Source of the DNA: Fragilariopsis cylindrus CCMP1102 | Lineage: Eukaryota > Bacillariophyta > Bacillariophyceae > Bacillariales > Bacillariaceae | Direction: 5' to 3' | Length of the DNA stretch: 64,000 nucleotides | Assembly (NCBI GenBank): GCA_900095095.1 | Contig: FMBT01000296.1 | Coordinates: 670,904 to 734,903, forward strand | In this document: piece by piece, positions 12,018-25,044 of the stretch | Layout of the letters: the number at the start of each line of letters is the position of its first letter | How positions within the stretch are numbered: position 1 is the stretch's first letter | Position numbers and translations under genes: made by a program | The notes under the pieces: generated by a model | What the model was told of the DNA's origin: nothing | The model's database searches: none | The model's input: the letters and a program-made list of their open reading frames with translations, nothing else

Positions 12018-15000
12018 ATGATCCGCCGATTACCACTAATGAGTGTACTTGTCGTCGTATTGGTATCTTTAATGAGGATGCCTACTACTGTCGCTGCTGC
12101 AGCTGCAACAACCATTAAAGAAGAAACTACTCAAGTAGAAGGACTGGTGATCGATCAAAACCCATCATCATCATCAGCTGGATGGTTACGAAAAAGTATC
12201 CTCAACATCTTTACCACCACCTCCACGAATCAAGAAGAAGAAGAAGTTACAGCAGCAGCAGCAGCAGCAGCAGTAGTTGTAGAAAATGAAGACTTTTTTG
12301 AATACCGGTATGACGAATTATTGTTAGGGTCATCATGCCAAGATGATGAAACATATCGTTATGAAAATGATCCACTGAAGGATTGTATGACATGGGTATC
12401 ATTAAAGCCAAACAAACGGTGTAGTAGGAATGCAGGTGTTGTCTTCATCTTCGATAAGGATAATGATAACAACAACGATGACAGTGATGGTAGTAGTGAC
12501 ACTGCTACTACTACAAGCACTACGAGTACGAGTACGAGTACCAGTACTGCTGACGAAGATATTGCTAAGAATAAGATGGAAGTTACAATCAAATTCTTTT
12601 GTCCATCTGTCTGTGATAGTAAGTGCCTTGATTCTGGTAATGAAAACGAAAATGATGATAAGGATGATAAGGATCATCCTCACAATGAATCTGAAAATGA
12701 AAATGAAAATGAAACTGAACAAGAAAAACAACTTGAACGCGAACAACAACGTGATTTACGATCATGGAGTTGGGGTAGTAGTAGTGCTGGTGCTGGTTCA
12801 TCGTCATCATCAGCAAATCCAAGAGTTTCTAGTAGTGGTGGTGGTGGTAGTAGTAATGGTTGTGGTAATTCTTATTTAAGTAGAATATTCTGTAATCCCC
12901 GAGCACCACCACCACCATCGCCACAATTTAGACCAGCTAATAATCGTCGACCACGAAGACCAGTACTAGTACCAGTACCAGTAAATATTGTCAGTAATAA
13001 CGGTAACGGTAGATATAGTTTTAGTTCTGGTAGAGTGAATGGATTTGGTAGAGGTATAAATAGTGCTCGTAATCAAGGCAATCAAGTATATCTGGTTGAA
13101 AAACCATCCACACCATGGACGGGAATGTATCAAACTATTATATATGTCCCGACCAATCGTCCAGTATCCGCTGCTGGTATTATTGCTATTGCTGAAACTG
13201 AAGAAGCTGCTGCTGCACAAGCACCAACTGCACCAGTTGCACCAACAACACCGAGACCATCAGTAAGTAGTAAATGAAAAAAAAAATGATTGTGCAAAAT
13301 GTGTAAATTTGTAAATTCCATTCTATTCTATTCCAAACACCAACACAAACAAGAACAATAACGGTACCAAAATCTAACTATTCTGTTTTCTTTTTATCTT
13401 TGCATTTTGTTATACTGTACTGTACTGTACTTTATACCATATTATTATTAGAGAGAACCAACACCACGTCCAACATCAGATCCCACACGAAGTCCAACAC
13501 CACGTCCAAGTGCACCCCCAACACCACGTCCAACACCAAATCCAACACGAAGTCCAACAAAACGTCCAACTGAAAATCCAACACGAAGTCCAACACCACG
13601 TCCAACATCAAGGTAAGTTGTTCAGATCTTATAAAATAAATGATAAATATGTCATAATTTTTACACGCATCACATACAAACTAAATACACTTCCATTATT
13701 TTTGTACTCCATTTTTTTATTTTTTATGTTACTTCATCATCATCATCATCATACAACATCATCATTGTAATTAATTCATTCATTGATTCATTCATTCATA
13801 GACCATCTCGAGCACCAACTAGACGGTAAGTATTTTCCGTTTCTATTTTAGTTAATATACACAACACCTATACGAACGATAACCGGGTACAATAAAGAAG
13901 AGGATATTATTATCTGTACTCTTAATATTTATATTTCTCACTCATTTCATTCAATTTTTTTCTCCGTTGCTTCTATTACACCGCATTCATAATAAACAAA
14001 CACATACCAAAAAAAATACATAAACATAACAGCCCAACAAGAAATCCTACTCGACGACCGACCAGTAGACCAACAGAACGACCAACAGTAAGCTAATATC
14101 AGCAGTCCTATCATATCATACGAATTGAACGAATTAAAGAAACAATGAATGATTATTATATTTTTGTTTGTTTGTTTGTACAGTAAATCAATTACTTTTT
14201 CGCTTTCTTTTTTGTTTCTTCCTAAACTTATTCTAACTTATTTTTGCTATAATTTATTTCTATTCATTCCTTTGATTTGTTTTGTTTTTCTTAGCGACGA
14301 CCGACAAGACAACCAACCCGGAGACCCACTGTAAGCTAGCTCTAAGCGGTTGATAACGAACTAAATCATAATTCACAGAGATAAAATCATATCATTGATC
14401 TCTGCAGTATATTATTGTCTTTGATTCTTGTCATTTATCAATATCTTTTCTGACTAACAAGACTTTTCTCTTAAAACAACATTTCTTTGCATAATATTCT
14501 TTCCTTTTGTAGTCTGGACCCACCCAGTCACCAACTGTACGTCAAAATTTGTGATCTCTTCTACTGTAACTGAATTATAACGTTCTACTTTAATATTTTT
14601 CATTCCTAACATTATTTGCAATTTTTTTTACTCTTCTTTTCCTTACCACAGCCACGACCAACAAGAGCGTAAGCATTTTATTCACCGCACGCATCTTGAT
14701 TCACTTGATTGTTTGATCAGCATTTGATCGTTTGGTGAATAAAGTATATATCTTGTCCTAATAATGGTCATCTCCGTACCTCACAAAACTTTCTTTCAAT
14801 TTTTTTCATGTTTGTCAATCGAATTAAAATAAATAACAGTCCGACAACAGCACCTACGCCAGCGTAAGCCTTATTTATGATTTCGATTGATTGGTCAATA
14901 GTTTCGTTCCCAAATGATCCCAGCTCACTTTTTCTCTCTCTCGTTTGTCAATTGAATTAAAAATAAATAATAGTCCGACACGAGTTCCTACGCCAGCGTA

Positions 15001-15307
15001 AGCCTTATTTATGACTTCGATTGATTTCTTTCTTTCTTTCCAAAAATTTACCCAGCTCACATTTTTTTTCCTTACACACACACACACACATATGCATAGT
15101 CCTACTCCTGGTGTAGCTAGTGCTGTTCCAAGTGCTGGTCCGAGCCTTAGTGCTGCTCCTAGTCGGGATCCGAGTAGCAACCCTAGTGAATCACCAAGTA
15201 CTTTACCTAGCTCTGCTCCTAGTCGGGATCCGAGTAGCAACCCGAGTGCTGTCCCAAGTTCGGAACCTAGTTCTATTCCTAGTGCTATGCCCAGTAACAG
15301 CCCATGA
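12018..15307 (+). CDS. Secreted Cys-domain / Pro-Thr / Pro-Ser repeat protein, paralog 1
   Basis: Ten exons fit with consistent phase: 12018-13262, 13452-13612, 13802-13825, 14033-14087, 14295-14330, 14513-14536, 14652-14668, 14840-14863, 14974-14997 and 15100-15307 (605 residues). All introns are GT-AG, mostly GTAAG donors. A signal peptide (LMSVLVVVLVSLMRMPTTVAA) starts the protein. Six cysteines follow between residues of about 107 and 205: [22 protein letters not shown], then FFCPSVCDSKC, an ShK-like spacing interrupted by an acidic insert. Then come a Ser/Gly linker with [11 protein letters not shown] and a block YLVEKPSTPWTGMYQ, both conserved in the next two genes. Exons 2-9 code almost only Pro-Thr repeats; exon 10 codes Pro-Ser-x-x-Pro-Ser. 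Such tails are typical of extracellular, probably O-glycosylated wall proteins. Function is unknown. Failure to splice intron 1 would add three codons and stop. Confidence 0.75.
14811..15078 (+). repeat. Tandem duplication of one microexon with its introns
   Basis: Exons 8 and 9 of paralog 1 (14840 and 14974) are 134 bp apart. Both the exons (CCGACA...CCTACGCCAGC) and the flanking intron DNA (ttgtcaat[c/t]gaattaaa before, gtaagccttatttatga[t/c]ttcgattgatt after) are nearly the same. This is a direct copy of an exon-plus-intron unit. Confidence 0.8.
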
Positions 15308-16681
15308 GAAGAAGAAAAACAAAGTACATGTACAATCCTGCTAACAACGTCATCATACGTAATAACCAAAAAAATCAGTGTTGTTGATGATGATGATGTT
15401 GTTCTCGTCTAATAATGTTAATATTTATCTGTCCAACAAATTAAGCTCGTACAGATGCTCTACAATAGTTTTTAACCAAGTTCAAACGATCTTATTATAT
15501 TACTAACAACAATACACGCTACATACAAAGAAACATATCCACAGCTTTTCAGTTAGATTGGGCCTTTCTCGTTTACCTCTTCATTGTTCCTCCATTTTTT
15601 GTGAAGGGCACGCGTAAGTGTCAGCTCATACTTTCTTGTTGTTCGTAGAAGTGGTATGAACGACCTTTACAAGTCCGTTGTCGGCATGTTAATGATTTCG
15701 CCGATCTACTGTACTCTAGATGCATGATTGGACTGCCATTATTAAAGCAAGAATAAAAGATTTCCTTTCGCCACCAGATATGGCATGCATGATAGTACAC
15801 CAACAGCTTGCCATCTTATAGTTAGATTGTTTGGGCCTTTCCCCGTTTAGTACACCGATGTTCTTCGTTGTTCCTTCATTTTTTGATAGTAGCGCGTGAC
15901 ATGAACGGACTTTTATGCCACGGTTACTTAGCATTTCTAGGTGAATTTATGGCTATTAGTAACGTTTAATTAACTTCCCACATAAAATAAGATCTAATTA
16001 ATCTTTAAATAAATAAAATTACTCAAAGTTATGGATATAGGTGTCTCATTATTTAGGTCTTGTACAATATTTCGATATTTGGATTTAGATTTTCGCTCTT
16101 TTTTTAGTTAAGCATCACATCATGACAGAAGCGAAGACTCGACTCAGCAATCAAGAATTTTACTGTACTAACACTTATACGTTAGAAATTTCTACAGAAG
16201 TAGTATTTCCTTCTCAGTTCTACAACATAAAACAAGTTCATTCAACGTAACACATCATATTCTCTCATATCTAATTGAATTGAATTGAATTGAATTGAAT
16301 TAAAGTCAAAATCAAAGTCAAAGTCAAAGTCAATCATAATCAAATTCAGAATCATTACTGTACGAATTGAATTGCTAAGCTATTCTTCTTGTTCTTTCTT
16401 TCCGCAAATCTCAAAGTCAGCGCGACGCATCCCTTTTTCCTTTTTTTGAGACACCAAGTTTTTTTCTTAGACGAAAAGGAAGGAACACGAAGAAAGTCAC
16501 CACACGTAGACTCAAGATAAATCTCCCGCCCTGCCTCATCCTACTGCTACTGCTACTACTACTGCTACTGCTACTGCTACTGTAATAGGACCTAGTTTAT
16601 CATCATCGCACAAAACATCCGTCCCATTCTATTCATTCATTCATACATACATACATACATACATACATACATGCATACATC
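15308..16681. other. Intergenic, duplicated upstream region
   Basis: Contains the second copy of the upstream segment (15763-16060, compare 11091-11410) and a partial third copy near 15540-15670 (agttagattgggcctttctcg). Also (GAATT)n at 16275-16300, CTGCTA repeats at 16542-16581 and a CATA repeat ending one base before the next ATG. No gene. Confidence 0.5.
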
Positions 16682-18985
16682 ATGATCCGCCAATTATTAC
16701 TAAGTGGACTCGTCGTATTAGTATCTTTAATGATGATGCCTACTAATACTGTCGCTGCAACAACAACAACATCCATTGTAGGAGAAACTACTCAAGGAGT
16801 GGTCGATCAAGAGCAAGAACAGCAAAAGAAGAAGAATGGTCAACACCCGCCATCATCAGCTGGACGGTTACGAAACAGTAGCAGTAACAGCAATAATATC
16901 CTGAACATCATCGCTACCACCACCACCACCACCACCACCACCACGAATCAAGAAGAAAAGATTGATCATGAAGACTTGTTTCTTGAATATTTTAGAAACG
17001 AATTAGCATGTCAGGATGATAAAGCATATCGTTATGAAAATGATCCACTGAAGGATTGTATAACATGGGTATCATTAAGACCAAACAAACGGTGTAGTAT
17101 GAATTCAGGTGTAGTCTTCATCTTCGATGACATTGACGACAACGATGACAGCGACGGTAGTATTGTCGGCGGTAGTAGTGACGATAGTATTAGTGACACT
17201 GCTACTACGAGTACGCGTACTACTACAAGTACTACTGACGGAGAAGGAGACGCAGACGGAGACGGAGACGGAGAATATTTTAATAAGAATAAGATGGAAG
17301 TTACAATCAAATTCTTTTGTCCATCTGTTTGTAACAGTAAGTGCCTTGATTTCGGTGATAATGAAAATGTTGATGAGGATAAGGATAAGGATGAGGATAA
17401 GGATAAGGATCACACTGATTATGAAAATGAAAATGAATCATTATTTTTAAAACAAGAACAGCAACAACAAGGACAAGAAAAACAACTTGAACGCGAACAA
17501 CAACGTGATTTACGATCATGGAGTTGGGGTAGTAGTAGTGCTGGGGGTGATTCATCATCATCAACATCAACAAATCGTGTGAGTTATAGCAATACTGGTA
17601 ATTCCTATTTAAGTAAAATATTTGGTAATAATAATAAAGCACCACCACCTCAACGACGATCACCACCGCGATATACAATAGTTAATAATCGAGGACCAAG
17701 ACCAAGGCCAAGACCAGTACAACAAGTATATTATGTAGACAAACCCAGGACATCATGGACAGGAATGTATCAAACTGTTGTTTATGTACCGTCCAATAAT
17801 CGTCCTGCTACTATTGTTACTGTTATTGACGAGACTGCTAGCAATATTCTTCCTCCTGTTGGAATACCACCTACTAGACGACCAACTGTATCTATTGCAC
17901 CAGTTGCACCAACAACACCTCGTCCATCAGTAAGTTATAAAAAAATAAACGACTGTACAAAATGTATGAACTGTAAATTCCATTCAATTCTACTCCAAAC
18001 AATATGAAACACAAACACAGGAACCATAACAATACCAAAATCTAACTATTCTGTTTTCTTCTTCTTTGCATTTTTGATACACTATACACTGTCAAACTTA
18101 TTATATTATATAATATTAAATCATTGCTATAATAGAGAGAACCAACACCACGTCCAACATCAGATCCAACACGAAGTCCAACACCACGTCCAACTGCACC
18201 CCCAACACCACGTCCAACAACAAATCCAACACGAAGTCCAACAAAACGTCCAACACAAAGGCCTACACCACGCCCAACACCACGGCCTACACAAAGACCA
18301 ACACCACGTCCAACACCAAATCCAACAAGAAGGCCAACACCACGTCCAACACCAAATCCAACAAGAAGGCCAACACCACGTCCAACACCAAATCCAACAA
18401 GACGGTAGGTATACAGTTTAAAGTCTACAGTATATAGTACGATTTGTGTTTGTGTATGCGTGTATGTACAGTATGTAGAATCGATGATTGTATCATATCT
18501 CTATCACAATATTATCTCCTACAAAAAAAAAATTATCAGATTTTGTACTCTTTATTTTTTATCTTACACCGTCATTCAATTATTCATTCACTCATTCATA
18601 GACCAACTCAAACACCGAGTAGACGGTAAGTATTTTCCATTTTCCATTTTGTTTGTTTAGTTTGGTTGTATAATAAACACCGATACGAACGATATGATCA
18701 ATTACAGAGGATCCGTTTTTTGTCACTTTCAATACGATACTTTTTCTCACTCGTTACATTCTATTTTTTCTTTTGCTTCTATTACACCACAATCTTGAAC
18801 AAATACAAATGCAAATACAAATACAAATACAAAAACAAATGCAAAAACAAATGCAAAAACATAACAGCCCAACAAGAAGTCCTACTCGACGACCGACCCG
18901 TAGTCCTACAAACAATCCAACAGCACGTCCGACAAGACGTCCGACAAGACCTCCGACAAAAACTCCTACAAAAACTCCTACATAA
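16682..18985 (+). CDS. Secreted Cys-domain / Pro-Thr repeat protein, paralog 2
   Basis: Four exons fit: 16682-17929, 18136-18404, 18602-18625 and 18868-18985 (552 residues). The signal peptide, the six-cysteine region ([28 protein letters not shown]) with an acidic insert, and the [11 protein letters not shown] and [15 protein letters not shown] blocks all match paralog 1 closely. Exon 2 is longer than in its neighbours (269 nt) because a short Pro-Thr unit ([12 protein letters not shown]) is repeated three times. Exon 3 has the same length (24 nt) and phase as in the other paralogs. Exon 4 ends in [10 protein letters not shown] and a stop, so this copy lacks the downstream string of microexons and the Pro-Ser exon of paralogs 1 and 3. 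It may be a natural short form or a 3' truncation. Start chosen because the signal peptide aligns with paralog 1. Confidence 0.75.
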
Positions 18986-20536
18986 GCTGCTGCTCAACTG
19001 AATTAATTATTTGAAAGAACAAGAATTCACGCCGCATTATACGACACATGTCCACTTCCACTTCCACATCTTCAGGATATATCTATATCTATATCTATTA
19101 TATGTAATCCTCTGCACGTAAAAAATAAGTCACAACAGAATAAATAAGCCACCACAGTCATTTAGTATTTAGTATTTAGTATTTGTGGCAATTGTAACAG
19201 TTCGATTAACTTTCATATATACGCAATAAATAAAATCTATAATTACCCTCTATTAATGTCATATACTGTACTGTATGAAAGGTCTCATAATTGTTTAGGA
19301 ATGTTATATCAAATAGCTAACTACTACTAGTAGAGGAAAGCTGTTCCTACGCAATGTAGCGTTTTCTAAATACGTTAGTGATAAAAGACGTCGACGTTAA
19401 GTATTAAAAAAGAGAATACAATTCTGTAATTCGTTTTTTCTTTCATGAATATGAATATGAATATGATGACGATGATGATATGTGTCATAGTCCTAGATAT
19501 GTAAGATGATGATGATTGTTTACAGTCATTGTATCTTGTAGTGATTCCTTCTCCATTTTGGTTCTTTTAATAAAGCGATTGATTCGATTCTTCGATGATT
19601 GATTCCTTCATTTCAATGATGAGTGATCGACCATAATTGTGCGTGTCGCTACTATAAAATGTACAGTACAGTACTGTATACTTCCGAAATTGCAATTTAA
19701 ATGATATTACTAGCAATTTGTGAGGAGGCAAATTATTTTTAGTTTTTTCATGCGCGAGAAAATAAAGCGGCGGCTTGAAAAAGTTTAAGGCAATGTTAAT
19801 TCACGTAAATTAATTCGCCTAAATAATGGTAATTAATTTTGTTGCTTGGTCAAAAAAATGACTCACTCAGTCCTCGTCACCGCGGGGTTCGCCTTTTTTT
19901 ATACCATAATAATAATATAAATCATGTCAATTAAGTATATATCAATACTTCAAGTAATTATGACTTTACATCATAATATTCAGATCTTTGGATCAATATT
20001 GCCTTTTTTCTTTTTTGTATGCTACTAACTGTTAGACTATTAGAATTTAAAAAAAAAACCCAACAAGGGACATTCCGCCATAAGAATTTATTGCTGAGCG
20101 AAGAATGATCACAAGAACAAAGCTACACTACAACAATATGCATCATTTCGAATGAATGAAGGAATCGAATCGAAAAATCAATAACATATATCACTTGCAG
20201 TTCACGACTATACAGAGATAACTTTTCAGCTTATACTATTTCATCAATAGGGAAGTGAATCTTCAGCCAACTTCAGTTCAGTTCAGTTACTTATCGAATC
20301 AATCAATATATCACAGTAATACGCTACAAGACTAATAAACAGGAATAACCTTTGCAACTTATTATTTTATCAACAGCTGAGTGTGTCAAGATCCTTATTG
20401 GCCAACACAACATTTATTTCAGTTCAGTTCAGTTTTAACGTATAATAAAACGTCCTACTGTATTATAATTCTATCCTGTCCTATAAACGAATTTATACTC
20501 AAATTCAAGCCAGTCAAAAGTCAAGTCTTCAACAAC
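18986..20536. other. Intergenic between paralogs 2 and 3
   Basis: AT-rich with simple repeats (TATATC at about 19078-19100, TTTAGTA at 19163-19184) and a GTACAGTACAGTACTGTATA word at 19661-19680. A weak echo of the shared upstream segment (ggtctcataattgtttagg near 19281) is present. No gene seen. Confidence 0.4.
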
Positions 20537-23500
20537 ATGATTCGACACTACAGTAAGATCAGCAGTAGGAGTAGTAGTAGCAGCTGTAAACAAAGGAGTA
20601 GTAGACGAAGGATACGACAGTCTATCGTTCCATTCGGAATTTTATTGGTCGGACTATTATTCGTTCTCGTCTCGTTGCTGATAACGTTACCCTCCGCTGT
20701 TGTTGTCGCCACCGCCACCGCCACTACAACCGGAGAAGAAGAAGGAGAACAGCGGGTATTACTTTCTTCTTCTGAAGGTCATCAAGTTGTATTTGATGAT
20801 GAGCAGCAGAAGACGACGAGGGATCAACTACGACAGCATAATTATTCATCATCAGCTCGACGACGACGTTTATTACGAAACAGAAATAACAAAAACAGTA
20901 GAGAACGTAATAATTATGCAGATAATAATGATAATGATAATGATGATGATATTATATATGGCGAGGACGACAAAGTCATTGATGATGAAGATTATGATTT
21001 TGGTTGTGATGAGATTATTATGGATGAATCTGAATCTGAATCGTCATTAGAAGAAAGAGGAGAAGCAGAAGAACAACGCAATTTACGATCATGGAGTTGG
21101 AGTAGTAGTAGTGCTGGTGCTGGTTCATCCTCATCATCAACAACAACAAATCGTGTTAGTAATAGCAACACTGGTAATTCCTTTTTAAGTAGAATATTTG
21201 GAAATAGCAATCGCCGACCATCAAGAACAGTGCCTACTGCCAGTAATAATAATGGCAGTACTAGTAGATATAGTTTTAATTCTGGTAGTAGAGTTGGTGG
21301 TGGATTTGGTAGTGGTATAGGAAATAATAATAATAATAATAATAATCAAGGTAGTAGCAATCAACAAATATATTATGTCGAAAAACCAAGAAGATCATGG
21401 ACGGGGATGTATCAAAATATTATCTATGAACCATCGAATAATCGTCAATCATCATCATCTAGTACATCTTCTGGTGCTGGAAATATTGCTGCCGGAGAGG
21501 GAAATCCTCGTGCTTCAATACCACTGATTCCTACTACACCACCACCAACTTTTGCACCAACAGTGTCTAATAGGCCAACAGTAAGTACATGCATACAGTA
21601 AAAAGGAATTGAATTCCATTCCATTCCATTCCAAGCAAAATGTACAAATACAACAAGAACAAAATCGAACTAGTCTTTTTTTTCTTCTCGTTTGATTTCA
21701 TTGCCTTTTTCTCTTCCTTTTCTATTTTTGTTGCTTTGATGAACTTAACTATCTATCATATTTTCCTTTCTTGCAATATATTATAGAGAACACCAACATC
21801 AAGACCAACACCAAAACCTTCCAGATCACCCACTCCTCGTCCTACTAAAGTACCGACGCAACGTCCAACGAAACGTCCTACTCGAGAACCGACACTACGT
21901 CCAACGAAACGTCCAACACAACGTCCAACACCAAAGTGAGTTGAGTTATTAATATTAATATTGTACAGTAGTGCATTGACAAGTATTGAATTGAATGCAT
22001 TGAAATTATATTTGAGATCAGATTTTACAGTAGTACAGGTATTCGTTTGTTTGTTGCATGATCTCGAAAAGAAAAGTAAATTGAACTGAATTGAATTGAA
22101 TTGGATTGGATTGAATTGAATTGAATACTCTAGTCCGAAGAGAAAAAAAGAAAGCGAATTTATCCATCATCATTTGTCGTGTTCAGTTCCGTTCCGTTCG
22201 TCATCACACGAATGAAGACTGTTGCTTCATTCGATGAATGAATCGAATCAAAATAATTCTTCTTTTCTTTCTATTATTTCTCATGCAAAACACCTCTCTC
22301 TCTCTCTCTTTATCCCCCCCCCCCCCCCCTTCTTCCTCATCGTCACCATCGTTATTAATCATTAGACCATCCCGTGAACCTACAAGACGGTGAGTATTTT
22401 TAGTTTAGTTTAAACACCTACGATGCATGATCGATTACTGAAAAAGATCCGTAATGAAAGAATTCTTCAGTCAGAAGTACTCACTCACTCGTTACATTAC
22501 ATTTTCTGCTTCTATACACCACAAATCTTCTACAAAACAAAAACAAAACAAAACAGCCCAACAAGACGTCCTACTCGACAACCGACCCCTCGTCCTACAC
22601 CAAGTCCAACAAACCGACCGTCTGTAAGTAATAATAGAGCAGAACCAACATACCAATTAATTGTTCATCCAAATTAGTTGTATAAGTGTATGATTAACCT
22701 CAATATCATTTGCTTTGTCATTAATATATATATATATATATTCGTGTCTAATAATTTCATTCTTTCTGGCTTCTGTGTACATTTTTCTTCTTCTTCTTTG
22801 TTTCTTCTTCTCAGCCGCGGCCTACAAATTCTCCAACACCACGACCAACAGTAAGCAGCAGTCATATGAATTGAATGATCAATATATTATATATATCATT
22901 ACTATTTTTTGTACAGTAACTAAACTTATTATTCGCTTTCTTTTCTATTTAACTTATCCTGGCGAATCTGTTTCTATTCTTTTGACCTCTTCTGTTTTGT
23001 TTTGTTTTTTAGCGACGACCGACAACGCAACCAAGTCGTCGACCCACTGTAAGCAGTTACTATAGAACTACATTGCACTTCAAAAACATAAATCATACGA
23101 TTGATCTCTATCGTCTGTTGTCATTTACATCCTTTCTGACTTATGATCATTTCTCTTAAAAACCTTTTCTGCGTAATATTTTTCCTTTGTAGCGACAACC
23201 CACAGAACCTCCAACGCGGGTACCAACTGTACGTAATTAGAAACAAACATATGTATATGGTTCATCGATTCAAATGTATGATAGCTGTTTCTTTTTCTAA
23301 ATAATAACTGTCTAACGATGTATCTCTTTTTTCCTTAAACATACTATTTGATCTTATAATTGTTTCCCCTACCACAGCAAGCACCAACATCATCGTAAGT
23401 GAATATTCACCTTCATTCACTGGATCGTTCGATCGATATGTGTCGTGTTTTAAAAATGCATCACTAACTCACAAACTATTTGTTCATTCTTCGTAACCAA

Positions 23501-24197
23501 ACGATTGATAAATACTCATAATAGTCCAACAAATCCTCCTACAAGCGCTCCTAGTTCGGAGCCAAGCGAGCTTCAAAGTGTTGTTCCTAGTTCTGTACCA
23601 AGTGCTGATACCAGTTCGTTGCCCAGTACTGTTCCTAGTGTTGATCCGAGTTCGTTGTCCAGTGCTGTACCCAGTGCTGTACCCAGTGCTGATACCAGTT
23701 CCATTCCAAGTCTCGAACCAAGTGTTGGTTCGAGTTCGTCGTCCAGTGTTGATACCAGTTCGTTGTCTAGTGTTGTAACCAGTGCTGATACCAGTTCCAT
23801 TCCAAGTCTCGAACCAAGTGTTGGTCCGAGTGGCGCACCCAGTTCCATTCCTAGTTCGGAACCGAGTCTATTGCCCAGTGCTGTACCCAGCATAAGTGTT
23901 GCACCAAGCACAAGTGTTGTACCCAGTGCTGTACCCACCAGAACTGCTACACCTAGCGTAAGCGCTGTACCTAGCACCATTCCTAGTCTCAAGCCAAGTA
24001 ATTTTCCGAGTGCTTTACCTAGCTCTGTTCCAAGTCCTGATTCGAGTGGCGCATCCAGTTCCGTCTCGAGTGAGTTATCTAGTTCCAGTGGCAGTGGCAG
24101 TGGTACTTCTACTGGTACTACCAGTAGTTCTGGTGAAGGTTCTGGTCAAAGTTCTAGTGATGGTAGTTCTACTGGAACTGGATCGTCTTCTAGCTAA
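20537..24197 (+). CDS. Secreted Pro-Thr / Pro-Ser repeat protein, paralog 3 (Cys domain lost)
   Basis: Nine exons fit: 20537-21580, 21787-21935, 22366-22389, 22557-22623, 22815-22850, 23013-23048, 23193-23228, 23378-23394 and 23525-24197 (693 residues). The ATG at 20537 is preferred because MIR starts all three paralogs; a basic stretch precedes the hydrophobic signal anchor (FGILLVGLLFVLVSLLITL). The linker blocks LRSWSWSSSSAGAG and YYVEKPRRSWTGMYQ are kept, but the six-cysteine domain is absent: only one cysteine (GCDEI) remains where it should be. Exon lengths and phases mirror paralog 1 (24, then 36, then 17 nt with the same phases). One extra 36-nt exon (22815-22850) is present, and one 24-nt exon is replaced by 36 nt. 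The last exon codes about 225 residues of Pro-Ser-x-x-Pro-Ser, ending in Ser/Gly/Thr. Confidence 0.75.
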
Positions 24198-24330
24198 AAC
24201 ACTAGCGAAATGTAGAATTAATTGTTATATTGATCTATTTATGATGTGTGTATGTTTATACTCTATGTAATCTATAAATCTATATGTAGGATGTAATATG
24301 AGGTGGTCAGGATTATACTGTATAAAATAG

Positions 24331-25044
24331 TTAGTTAAATTTTATGTCCTCAGAAGAATCAATAATTGTTTCAATACCAAGCAAATCTTCCATAAATTCA
24401 AGTTCACATTCTTCAGCACAATCAGAATTATCACTATTAACATATTTAAGTAGGATCATTGATCGTAATATTGGACTTAAATTCATACCAAGTAAGACTA
24501 ATTGCATATTAACTTCTTCTATATGAAAACCATGATTAGGAACGAATCCACATGATATCCCTAATAATCGACGTCCAACAAATTGTGCATACTGCATTCG
24601 GAAAAGGTGTTATTAGAGACTTCGAATTTTTATTACTACCAGTAAATAATGATGGAAGATCCATAAATACATGCGAACTGGCTGATAGTATCTGTACCAC
24701 AACATCTGTTGTCATCTTTGTTGTAGCCGTTAATTTTACTACGGAGTTGATCTTAGATGTGTAGATGCAGTTACAGCAGTAGTAGAACTAGTAGTAGAAC
24801 TAGTAGTAGAACTAGTAGTTGAAACATCTATAAAATCTTGTGGTGATAGATAGTATCTAGTTGAGTCGTCGTCGTACTTGCTGCCGTTGACGATAATGGT
24901 AATGATAATGATCGTGGACAGCAGAAACCAGAAGAAGTGCTCGCCATCAAAAGAGCCTTTGTGTGTAGTAGTATCAGCGTCATCAGCATCAGTATCAGTA
25001 TCAGCTTTATCCCCAGAAGTATCAGTAAAAGTATCTTGATTCAT
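24331..25044 (-). pseudogene. Decayed unidentified gene with a membrane anchor
   Basis: Three consecutive protein-like blocks on the minus strand lie in different frames. The first (25044-24739) starts MNQDTFTDTSGDKADTDT and has a hydrophobic anchor, FFWFLLSTIIIITIIV. The middle one (about 24770-24620) reads TTDVVVQILSASSHVFMDL. The last (24597-24331) reads QYAQFVGRRLLGISCGF, HGFHIEEVNMQLVLLGM and ends at TAA. No GT-AG intron restores the frame, so I favour a relic with several indels. Homopolymer errors are the alternative. Family not recognised. Confidence 0.5.

Noticed and set aside
12402-12879. Overlapping Leu/Val/Ile-rich frames on both strands inside the secreted genes
   Set aside because: They are shifted readings of triplet repeats within the main frame.
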